Source: an uncultured Collinsella sp. (GTDB lineage: Bacteria; Actinomycetota; Coriobacteriia; Coriobacteriales; Coriobacteriaceae). Taken from it: DNA of 9,806 bases. Location of the stretch: the NCBI GenBank assembly GCA_947003675.1, contig CAMQPJ010000027.1, forward strand, positions 1 to 9,806, given 5' to 3'. This document shows, in pieces, positions 1 to 5,394 of the stretch. Below the pieces are notes generated by a model, which was given only the letters and a program-made list of their open reading frames with translations, searched no databases and was not told where the DNA came from. How positions within the stretch are numbered: the stretch's first letter is position 1; each line of letters begins with the position of its first letter. The position numbers and the translations under genes were made by a program.

Positions 1-406
1 AGTCGTGCTGCGGCCTGGCCATGATGCGGGACAGCGCCGCGACCATGCGCGACTGAAGCTCACTTTCCGACTCGCCACCAAAGGCAACCGGATAATCACC
101 CCAGGGCTGCGGCGGCATCTCGCGATTTGATGTGCCCTCCAGCGAGCCAAAATGCCACTCACGCAGGTCATCGACCAGCTCTATGGAACGGCCCTCGCCA
201 ACGATAAGCTCGGCCGTATGCCGCGCCCGGCCCAACGGCGAGGAATACACATGATCAAAGGCCACGCCACGCGCCGCAAACGCCGTACGCGCCGTCAGCG
301 CCTGCTCGCGCCCGCGCGCCGTAAGCGACGAATCGTGCCAGCCCTGCAAAATGCTCTGCACATTGAGCTCAGTCTGCCCATGCCGCACCAAATACAGATC
401 TGCCAC
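1..406 (-). CDS. Histidine phosphatase (phosphoglycerate mutase-like), partial, 3' end outside window
   Basis: The reverse strand encodes a protein starting VADLYLVRHGQTELN, with the phosphohistidine motif RHG at residues 8-10, the SSPLGRARHTAE block at about 55-66 and LREWHFGSLEG at about 81-91. All are hallmarks of the histidine phosphatase (phosphoglycerate mutase-like) superfamily, whose members remove phosphate from small metabolites or proteins through a phospho-histidine. About 135 residues are visible; the gene runs off the window edge, so the second catalytic histidine cannot be checked. The start is GTG, chosen because a purine-rich GAGGGGAGG ends about 4 bases upstream and the first residues match the family's usual N terminus. 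It lies 82 bases downstream of the nitroreductase on the same strand and could be cotranscribed. The actual substrate cannot be told from this superfamily. Confidence 0.88.
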   Translation of the reverse strand, partial: MADLYLVRHGQTELNVQSILQGWHDSSLTARGREQALTARTAFAARGVAFDHVYSSPLGRARHTAELIVGEGRSIELVDDLREWHFGSLEGTSNREMPPQPWGDYPVAFGGESESELQSRMVAALSRIMARPQHD

Positions 407-421
407 ACACCCTCCCCTCGT

Positions 422-456
422 ACCACCACAAAGGGGACAGGCACCTTTGTGGTGGT
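422..456. repeat. Perfect palindrome, 13-bp arms with 9-nt loop (REP-like element)
   Basis: Arms ACCACCACAAAGG (422-434) and CCTTTGTGGTGGT (444-456) are exact reverse complements around GGACAGGCA. It sits between the nitroreductase stop and the phosphatase start. Neither strand has a T-tract after the stem, so it is not a classic intrinsic terminator. From memory, AAAGG-TGCCTGTCCCC-type sequence recurs as a dispersed palindrome in several bacterial genomes; that is unverified here. It may still protect or process the mRNA between the two genes. Confidence 0.75.
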
Positions 457-488
457 TTACCGCTGGATCACACCGCGGTGACACTCAA

Positions 489-1160
489 CTACACCAGCAC
501 GTCGGCGAGCGAACGCTTGGGTACGTGGTGCACCTGCGCCTCGTCGCGCCAATAATTGATGGAGCCGTCGGGGTTGGAATCGATCGCATCGATCACCTGT
601 GTCTCGGCCGGAACGCCAAACGCCATGATCAGCTTGAGCTCATATTTGTCGTTATCGAGCCCCATGGCATCGATCGCGCGGGGCGTAAAGGCCTTGAACA
701 TACAGGCTGCCACCTCAGGCGTGGCGCTGCGGGCGGCGAGCATCATCGTCTGCGCGGCAATGCCCGTGTCGACCTCGGTAATGGGAGCGGCTGGCTTGCC
801 CGGAACGGCGCGCTCAGCCAAAATCGCGATGTAGCCGGTCGGGCGCTCACCCTCGGCAGGACCCGGCCAATCCTTAAGCGCACCGGCCCATGCAAGCTCA
901 TCAAATACGCGCGCGCAATCCACGGCACCGCTCACCACATGAAAACGCAGACGCTGAGCATTGGCGCCGCAGGGAGTCAGGAGAGCCAGCTCTGCCAGCT
1001 CGAGCAAAAACTCACGCGGCACGCGCATGGACTCGTCAAAACGGCGGCACGTACGGGCACGACGGACCAGCGCATCAAACGCTTCCAAGCCGAGCTTTTC
1101 GCAACCCTGCTCTGCCATCGATTCGACACTCGACGGCGCCTCGGGAACTGCTTCGTTCAT
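489..1160 (-). CDS. Nitroreductase family protein (FMN-dependent oxidoreductase-like)
   Basis: This 223-residue protein has the nitroreductase-fold signatures: RRARTCRRFDE at 33-43 (the family's R-x-x-R-x-F phosphate-binding segment for FMN), TPCGANAQRLRFHVV at 62-76 (the usual SPSxxNxQPW/F block), DTGIAAQTMMLAA at 131-143 and the late GVPAE block near 182-186. Family members are soluble homodimers that use NAD(P)H to reduce nitro groups, quinones or flavins; the true substrate is unknown. The ATG at 1160 was chosen because the fold begins shortly after it and GGGGG lies 5-6 bases upstream. A longer in-frame reading to 1328 has no family support. The phosphatase gene follows on the same strand. 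A DtxR/IdeR-like box lies just upstream, suggesting iron- or manganese-linked control, which is inference. Confidence 0.87.
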   Translation of the reverse strand: MNEAVPEAPSSVESMAEQGCEKLGLEAFDALVRRARTCRRFDESMRVPREFLLELAELALLTPCGANAQRLRFHVVSGAVDCARVFDELAWAGALKDWPGPAEGERPTGYIAILAERAVPGKPAAPITEVDTGIAAQTMMLAARSATPEVAACMFKAFTPRAIDAMGLDNDKYELKLIMAFGVPAETQVIDAIDSNPDGSINYWRDEAQVHHVPKRSLADVLV

Positions 1161-1188
1161 AGGGACCCCCAATACAAGCCAATTGTCC

Positions 1189-1207
1189 TTAGGAAAATCT
1201 AACCTAA
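1189..1207 (-). promoter_or_regulatory. DtxR/IdeR-like iron box upstream of the nitroreductase
   Basis: Read on the minus strand the site is TTAGGTTAGATTTTCCTAA, 19 bp long. The known DtxR/IdeR consensus is TTAGGTTAGSCTAACCTAA. The left half matches 9 of 9 and the right half 6 of 9, with the outer TTAGG/CCTAA dyad intact. It ends 28 bases before the nitroreductase start codon, a typical repressor position. No clear core promoter was recognised around it. That a DtxR-family regulator binds here is inference. Confidence 0.5.
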
Positions 1208-1395
1208 AACGTAGGCAATAACGAACAGGGCTGCAATGTTCTACACCTGTTGAATAGAAAATCGCAACGTGGGGAACAACGGAAACAATTCGGGGCCTTT
1301 GGGTTACGTTTCGCCCTCTCCGACCCATACGCCAGCGCCTTTAGGCGATACTGGTTGTAACGATCAAGGCTTACGCCGCACGGAAAGGAGACATT

Positions 1396-1998
1396 ATGGG
1401 CATCTTTAAGAACGATGACCAAAAATCGAGCCAGTTTGGATTTGACGAGAAAAGCATGGCGGGCAAAGCCGTCAAGGCCGTGCGCTGGATTTACGCCATC
1501 ACGGGCGTCTTAGCGCTCATTGCTGGTATCGCGCTGCTTTTTGCACCCGCCAAGTCCCTCGTCTTTTTGACGACTGTCCTGGGTTTTTACTTTGTAATCA
1601 CTGCTGCCATCAGGCTGTTCACTGCCATTTTTGAGCCGCTGCTGCCCACCGGCTGGCGCGTGACGAGCATCATCTCCAACCTACTCATTATCTTGGGCGG
1701 CGCCATAATCCTGCGCAACCAGGCCTTCTCGACCGCGACGCTCACCACGATGGTGGTTATCGTGGCCGGCTTTGGCTGGATTGTCGAAGGTGTCATGTCC
1801 ATTCTGGAGTCCGAGCTTTCGTCCAACCGCGCCCTCGCCATCCTGAGCGGCGCACTCTCCATCATCGCCGGCATGTTCGTGTTTATCTATCCGCTGTGGT
1901 CGGCCAAGATGCTCGTCATCTTTAGCGGCGCCGCACTGCTGGTGTTTGGCGTAACGCTGATTGTTCGCGCTATTCAATTTGGCAAACTGGTGCACTAG
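1396..1998 (+). CDS. DUF308/HdeD-like six-TM membrane protein
   Basis: This 200-residue protein has a polar N terminus of about 27 residues followed by six hydrophobic helices at roughly 31-51, 54-76, 88-107, 114-136, 143-165 and 171-193, with short loops. This is the layout of the DUF308 (HdeD, acid-resistance membrane protein) family, whose biochemical role is not established outside enterobacterial acid resistance. The start follows AAAGGAG by 5 bases. The stop TAG abuts the ATG of the next gene with no base between, so the two are almost surely cotranscribed. The leader carries a small bulged hairpin (1332-1354, CCAG-CGCC-TTTA-GGCG-ATA-CTGG) of unknown meaning. Family assignment rests on topology and length more than on a catalytic motif. 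Confidence 0.75.
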   Translation: MGIFKNDDQKSSQFGFDEKSMAGKAVKAVRWIYAITGVLALIAGIALLFAPAKSLVFLTTVLGFYFVITAAIRLFTAIFEPLLPTGWRVTSIISNLLIILGGAIILRNQAFSTATLTTMVVIVAGFGWIVEGVMSILESELSSNRALAILSGALSIIAGMFVFIYPLWSAKMLVIFSGAALLVFGVTLIVRAIQFGKLVH

Positions 1999-2481
1999 AT
2001 GCCGCGAACGCTCTTTATTGATGCAGACGCCTGCCCGGTCACGCGCGAGTCGATTGACTGCGCGCGGCGGGCGGGCGTCGCCGTTGTTATCGCCGGCAAC
2101 AGCACGCAAAACCTAGAACGGCACATTCGCCGCGACGACCCGCGCGATGCTGAGCACGCGCGACGCGGATTTTGGGTCACGACGCTCGATGTGAGCGTGG
2201 GCGCCGACAGCGCCGACTTTGCCATTATCGAGCGCCTGCAGGCTGGCGACGTGGTCGTGACGCAGGACATTGGCCTGACGAGCATGGTGCTCGGACGCGA
2301 TGCCGCCGCTATCGGCGTGCGCGGGCGTGTCTACGATAAGGCGACCATCGACATGCAACTGTTTATTCGCCACGAGGAAAAGAAGGTGCGTCGCGCTGGC
2401 GGTCGCACCCGCGGGCCGGCAGCCTTCACCAGCGAGGACCGAGCCCGCTTTAAACGCAACCTCACCGAGTTGCTACGCTAA
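1999..2481 (+). CDS. YaiI/YqxD family protein (DUF188, PIN-like fold)
   Basis: This 160-residue protein begins with the family signature FIDADACPV (residues 6-14). It then shows GADSADFAIIERLQAGDVVVTQDIGL, the stretch with the conserved acidic residues, and an arginine/lysine-rich C terminus. The family (UPF0178, DUF188, about 150 residues) has a PIN-like fold, suggesting a nuclease-like ancestry, but no function is established. Its ATG directly follows the stop of the DUF308 gene. No good ribosome site of its own is visible inside the end of that gene, so translation probably depends on coupling. The gene is ended by the hairpin at 2484-2527. Confidence 0.9.
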   Translation: MPRTLFIDADACPVTRESIDCARRAGVAVVIAGNSTQNLERHIRRDDPRDAEHARRGFWVTTLDVSVGADSADFAIIERLQAGDVVVTQDIGLTSMVLGRDAAAIGVRGRVYDKATIDMQLFIRHEEKKVRRAGGRTRGPAAFTSEDRARFKRNLTELLR

Positions 2482-2483
2482 CC

Positions 2484-2527
2484 AAGGCAGATTTTTGGGA
2501 TATGCCCGGAAATCTGCCTTTTTGTTT
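2484..2527 (+). terminator. Rho-independent terminator of the DUF308-yaiI pair
   Basis: AAGGCAGATTT (2484-2494) pairs perfectly with AAATCTGCCTT (2510-2520). The stem continues through two G-T pairs and GGG/CCC to a 5-base loop, giving about 16 pairs, and runs into TTTTTGTTT. It starts 2 bases after the yaiI stop codon. Confidence 0.93.
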
Positions 2528-2562
2528 AGAGCGGTGTGAGCGCTCAGGATCCATGGCTCAAC

Positions 2563-2641
2563 AAAAAAACGGGCTTCAAAATGCCATGCGTCGCCGCACT
2601 GCGCAGGCGCCGAGCATGGCTATTTTGAAGCCCGTTTTGTT
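2563..2641. terminator. Bidirectional terminator, mainly for the minus-strand exporter gene
   Basis: CGGGCTTCAAAAT (2570-2582) plus GCCATGC pairs with GCATGGC plus ATTTTGAAGCCCG (2614-2634), with one bulged T at 2621, giving a stem of about 20 pairs. The loop holds a second small CGCC/GGCG stem. On the minus strand the stem is followed by seven Ts, and on the plus strand by TTTTGTT. It lies just past the stop of the minus-strand exporter gene and also backs up the yaiI terminator. Confidence 0.9.
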
Positions 2642-2649
2642 AGGCCTAC

Positions 2650-3732
2650 TTAGAGGCCGAAGGCGGAAAGAACGAGTCCCCAACCGGCGCCGATGACGTA
2701 CATCATGACCAGGAACACGGCATTTTCGCGAGCGCTGCGGTTGGTACGGAACAGCACCAGGTAGCCCACGCCGGCAGAGATAAGCGTGCCGGCGAGCATC
2801 GGCGCCAGCTGCAGCGCACCTTCGAGGTACAACTGCGTAATAACGACGCTGGCAGAGCAGTTGGGGATCAGACCGACAAGCGCCGAGCCCAGGACAGCGA
2901 GCGTCTCGTTGCCGCGCAGGAACTGCTCGATTGCGGACTCGCCAAAGGTCTCGAGGACGGCGACCAGAATCAACGTCACTAGGAAAATGAATACCGACAC
3001 CTGCACGGTGTGCGAGATCGCGCTGCGGATGATCGACAGAACGGGCGCGCCCTCGTGGGAGTGACCGTGCTCATGACGGTGTTCATGCTCGCCCTCATGA
3101 CCGTGATCGTGGCCGTGGTCGTGCCCGCGCTCGTCCTCATCCTCGTCACAGCCGCAATGATCGCGTTCGCACAGCTCGTGGATGTGATCGGCACTTACGC
3201 CCGCCTCGGCCACCTCGTCAATGATGTCGCCCCCGGTATGGTCGTCGTGCGCGCAGTTCACATGAGCCGGATTGGCAGCGGTCCCCAACACGGTACGGCG
3301 AATCGCCGCATGCGCGCGGGCATTACGACGAAGGCCGCGGATAGCCGCATCCACGATAAAGCCCGTGACCAGCGCGATCAGCGCCTTCGAGGCGAGCAGC
3401 ATCGCCATGGTCTGCACGGGAACTTGCTCGGCGAGCAACAGCGGCAACATCTCGTCGGAGGTCGAGAGGAACACGGCGACCAGCGTGCCCAGCGTCACGA
3501 CGCGGCCGGCGTACAGCGTCGCCGCCATGGCCGAAAACCCGCACTGTGGCACCATGCCCAACAACGAGCCAACCACGGGACCAGCGGCACCGGCACGCTT
3601 GATGGCGCCGTTGACGCGGTCGCCCGCAACGTGCTCAAGTGTCTCGAGGGCAAGATACGTCACCAACAAAAACGGCACCAGCGACAGCGTGTCCTTGCCG
3701 GCGTCGAGCAGAATATCAATCAGTAAATCCAT
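2650..3732 (-). CDS. Putative heavy-metal exporter (ArsP_2/DUF2899, 'putative manganese transporter') with His-rich loop
   Basis: This 360-residue integral membrane protein is built as two homologous halves. Helices fill about 1-130 and 230-360, and each half carries a matching core: GSLLGMVPQCGFSAMAATLY (55-74) and GSALVGLIPNCSASVVITQLY (282-302), with Pro-x-Cys at 62-64 and 290-292. This fits the 10-TM exporter family ArsP_2 (DUF2899), annotated as arsenic efflux or putative manganese transporter. Between the halves is a soluble loop (about 140-229) that is extremely metal-ligand rich: 11 His in 204-226, more His at 157-192, and Cys at 160, 188, 193 and 195. This suggests binding of Zn, Mn, Ni or Co. 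The start ATG has GAAAGG about 11 bases upstream, a rather long spacing. It has its own promoter and operator-like repeats and is divergent from the exonuclease gene. The ion is not determined. Confidence 0.82.
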   Translation of the reverse strand: MDLLIDILLDAGKDTLSLVPFLLVTYLALETLEHVAGDRVNGAIKRAGAAGPVVGSLLGMVPQCGFSAMAATLYAGRVVTLGTLVAVFLSTSDEMLPLLLAEQVPVQTMAMLLASKALIALVTGFIVDAAIRGLRRNARAHAAIRRTVLGTAANPAHVNCAHDDHTGGDIIDEVAEAGVSADHIHELCERDHCGCDEDEDERGHDHGHDHGHEGEHEHRHEHGHSHEGAPVLSIIRSAISHTVQVSVFIFLVTLILVAVLETFGESAIEQFLRGNETLAVLGSALVGLIPNCSASVVITQLYLEGALQLAPMLAGTLISAGVGYLVLFRTNRSARENAVFLVMMYVIGAGWGLVLSAFGL

Positions 3733-3781
3733 GACGGATGGAACCTTTCGTGTCTTTCGGCAGCATTGTAAAAGTCCTAGC

Positions 3782-3842
3782 GGTCAACTAGGGTATTGTA
3801 GTTGTCCCGGGCGCGGTGCCAATAGTTGCCCATGGTAAACTA
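3782..3842. promoter_or_regulatory. Cluster of four TAGTTGnCC-type half-sites around the exporter promoter
   Basis: The half-site occurs as TAGTTGACC (minus, 3790-3782), TAGTTGTCC (plus, 3799-3807), TAGTTGCCC (plus, 3823-3831) and TAGTTTACC (minus, 3842-3834). The first two point away from each other and flank the -10 element. The last two point toward each other, forming a 22-bp imperfect palindrome (3822-3843, 18 of 22 symmetric positions) just upstream of the -35. A further CCTAG/CTAGG dyad (3776-3792) overlaps the predicted start. The arrangement suggests a dimeric repressor binding twice; which regulator is unknown. It could also control the divergent exonuclease gene. Confidence 0.5.
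3795..3822 (-). promoter_or_regulatory. Sigma-70-type promoter of the exporter gene
   Basis: On the minus strand, TTGGCA (3822-3817) and TACAAT (3800-3795) are 16 bases apart, one base short of ideal, with five of six matches in each hexamer. The expected transcript start is near 3787, giving a leader of about 55 bases. Confidence 0.65.
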
Positions 3843-3903
3843 TCATCTCGCCACAACTCAGTAAGCCCGAGCCGCGCGACGCGGCCCGTCCAAGGAGCAG
3901 CAT

Positions 3904-4872
3904 ATGAATGTTTCGCAAGCACTCGAATACGAGCGCCAGCCGTTTATCCCCATGTTTATCTACGGCGACCACGGCGCCATGGAGTCCGAGCGCCAGAAGG
4001 GCGAGGAGGCCCTCAAGGTGCTCGAGACCGAGTACTTTACCGCCGAGGGCGACCCCGGCTTCGACTTTGCCACTGTGCGCGACCTGGCCGACCGCAACCG
4101 CGACCTGTGCGACCAGATTGGCGAGGCGCGCCTGCGCAACGTGACGCCCGCGACGCTTTCGCGCGGCCTGTCCGATGCCGACACCTGTGCCGCCATCGGC
4201 AAGATGCAAAAGCGCACCGCCGCATCGGTCATGCGCGAGATCCGCGGTGACCGCGACGCACTCGGCGTAGCCTATGCCCGCAAGCCCATCCAAGGCACGG
4301 TGCTGGGCATCGACATCGAGACCACCGGTCGCGCGCCCGAGCGCGGCTACATCATCAACGTGGGCTGGGAGATCATGGAGCTCACCAGCGACGCCGTCCC
4401 GCATGACGCCGAGGCACACTACTGCGGCCTGCCCGACATCTACCGCGGCGAGGATGTGCCGCTATCGAACATCCATCACATCACCTGGGACGACATCGAC
4501 AGCAAAAAGCCGTTCCGCGAGAACAAGGAGCTGCAGAAGCAGTTGCTCAAGCTCATGAAGAAGTATCCCTATATGGCACATAACGCCGCCTTCGAGGACA
4601 GCTGGTTCAAAATTCATCTGGACGGTTACGCCGAGGCACGCCGCACAGGCAAGATTATCGTCATCGACTCGCGCCAGATCTGCCGCAGCCTGGACGCCGA
4701 CGTGCGCTCGCTCCCCCGCGAGTCCGCACCCGCTGCGCTCGAGAACTGGGCGCGCCGACGCGGCACCCTCGCCGCCGACGCCAACGAGCAGCATCTGGGC
4801 CTCGACGACACTGACCTCATGCTCCGTACCGTCCAAGCCGAGTTCAACCTCAAGAACCTGTTTGCGAAATAA
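3904..4872 (+). CDS. DEDDh-type 3'-5' exonuclease-like protein with an unrecognised N-terminal domain
   Basis: This is a 322-residue protein. The C-terminal part shows the DnaQ-like exonuclease motifs: Exo I GIDIETTG (135-142, D137 and E139), Exo II AHNAAFEDSWF (225-235) and Exo III H297-x4-D302. Such enzymes remove nucleotides from 3' ends using two metal ions, in proofreading, repair or RNA trimming. In Exo II the residue right after F230 is Glu231 where most relatives have the catalytic Asp; Asp232 follows. Residues 1-130 are charged, largely helical and not recognised. The start follows AAGGAG by 6 bases. A small hairpin (3871-3885) precedes the ribosome site. The gene is divergent from the exporter, stands alone and ends at its own terminator. 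Confidence 0.8.
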   Translation: MNVSQALEYERQPFIPMFIYGDHGAMESERQKGEEALKVLETEYFTAEGDPGFDFATVRDLADRNRDLCDQIGEARLRNVTPATLSRGLSDADTCAAIGKMQKRTAASVMREIRGDRDALGVAYARKPIQGTVLGIDIETTGRAPERGYIINVGWEIMELTSDAVPHDAEAHYCGLPDIYRGEDVPLSNIHHITWDDIDSKKPFRENKELQKQLLKLMKKYPYMAHNAAFEDSWFKIHLDGYAEARRTGKIIVIDSRQICRSLDADVRSLPRESAPAALENWARRRGTLAADANEQHLGLDDTDLMLRTVQAEFNLKNLFAK

Positions 4873-4937
4873 CCGATCCACCTGCGGGAGCGCCCGCCAG
4901 GCACAGCACAATCCGTCTGGGCGCACCGGCACGCAGT

Positions 4938-4976
4938 AAACTAGGGCGCAGCCTTATGGCTGCACCCTAGTTTTCA
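4938..4976 (+). terminator. Rho-independent terminator after the exonuclease gene
   Basis: AAACTAGGG-c-GCAGCC pairs with GGCTGC-a-CCCTAGTTT around a TTAT loop: 15 pairs with one C-A mismatch, followed by a short T run (4971-4974). It lies 65 bases after the stop codon. The A-run on the left arm means it could also act on the minus strand. Confidence 0.88.
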
Positions 4977-5021
4977 TCAAAACGAGCAAATACGCGTGCT
5001 TCACACAGTCGACTGGTTGGC

Positions 5022-5050
5022 CCACCTACATTTTTCGAGTTGTTCGGCCA
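5022..5050 (+). repeat. Island repeat copy 1 (forward)
   Basis: This 29-bp copy begins CCACCTACATTTTTCGAG and ends GTTCGGCCA. It is 27/29 identical to copy 3 on the far side of the DUF559-like gene. Together they form direct repeats bracketing that gene, about 1.6 kb apart. Confidence 0.8.
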
Positions 5051-5182
5051 GCTGAACCACTAGTCAAGGCCCCTCGAACCGCAATCGAGCGCTGTAGTCG
5101 CCTTAATTTCGCAACCAAGCCCCATTAATCTACCTGAATCAATTCGAATAAGACGTTGCGATCGCACCATTCATTTAGGATA

Positions 5183-5211
5183 AGGCCGAATAACTCAAAT
5201 TATGTTGGTGA
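5183..5211 (-). repeat. Island repeat copy 2 (inverted)
   Basis: On the plus strand this copy reads AGGCCGAATAACTCAAAT and then TATGTTGGTGA. Aligned against the reverse complement of copy 1 it matches at about 22 of 29 positions. It lies about 130 bases inside copy 1, between it and the gene. Confidence 0.65.
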
Positions 5212-5394
5212 GGCATCTGGACGGTCAGCAAAAACGCTTAGAGGCTACGAATTCGCAACTAAAGTTCACCAAAAAAGGCGCAGCTGGCAGAAACCTCCCC
5301 AGCCGAAGCTGCTCCCTCGATACGACAGCTCAAAAGCCCACCGTTTGCAGAAGATAAGCCGCGCCCCAATACCGTTGCCCGAAGTTTCGAGCGT

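Larger units (their letters stand above)
4977..5394. other. Gene-free stretch upstream of the DUF559-like gene
   Basis: No convincing gene is seen. The stretch is less GC-rich than its surroundings and contains two copies of the 29-bp island repeat in opposite orientation (5022-5050 and 5183-5211) and a TGCGATCGCA palindrome (5157-5166). The reading frame of the downstream gene stays open back to 5263 but holds no ATG or GTG before 5395. An overlapping open frame at 5156-5614 has no recognisable protein character. No clear promoter was found. Confidence 0.6.

Noticed and set aside
422..456. Reading the palindrome as a rho-independent terminator of the nitroreductase
   Set aside because: No run of Ts follows the stem on either strand.
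351..1202. Long plus-strand open frame (283 codons) opposite the nitroreductase
   Set aside because: It is antisense to a gene with clear family motifs and its translation has no recognisable domain; GC-rich sequence readily leaves opposite frames open.
3010..3726. Plus-strand open frame of 238 codons opposite the exporter
   Set aside because: It is antisense to the membrane protein; the apparent hydrophobic stretch is a complement of the His-rich loop codons.
3733..3787. Possible yybP-ykoY manganese riboswitch in the leader of the exporter
   Set aside because: The predicted leader is only about 55 bases, too short for that riboswitch, and I see none of its paired elements there.
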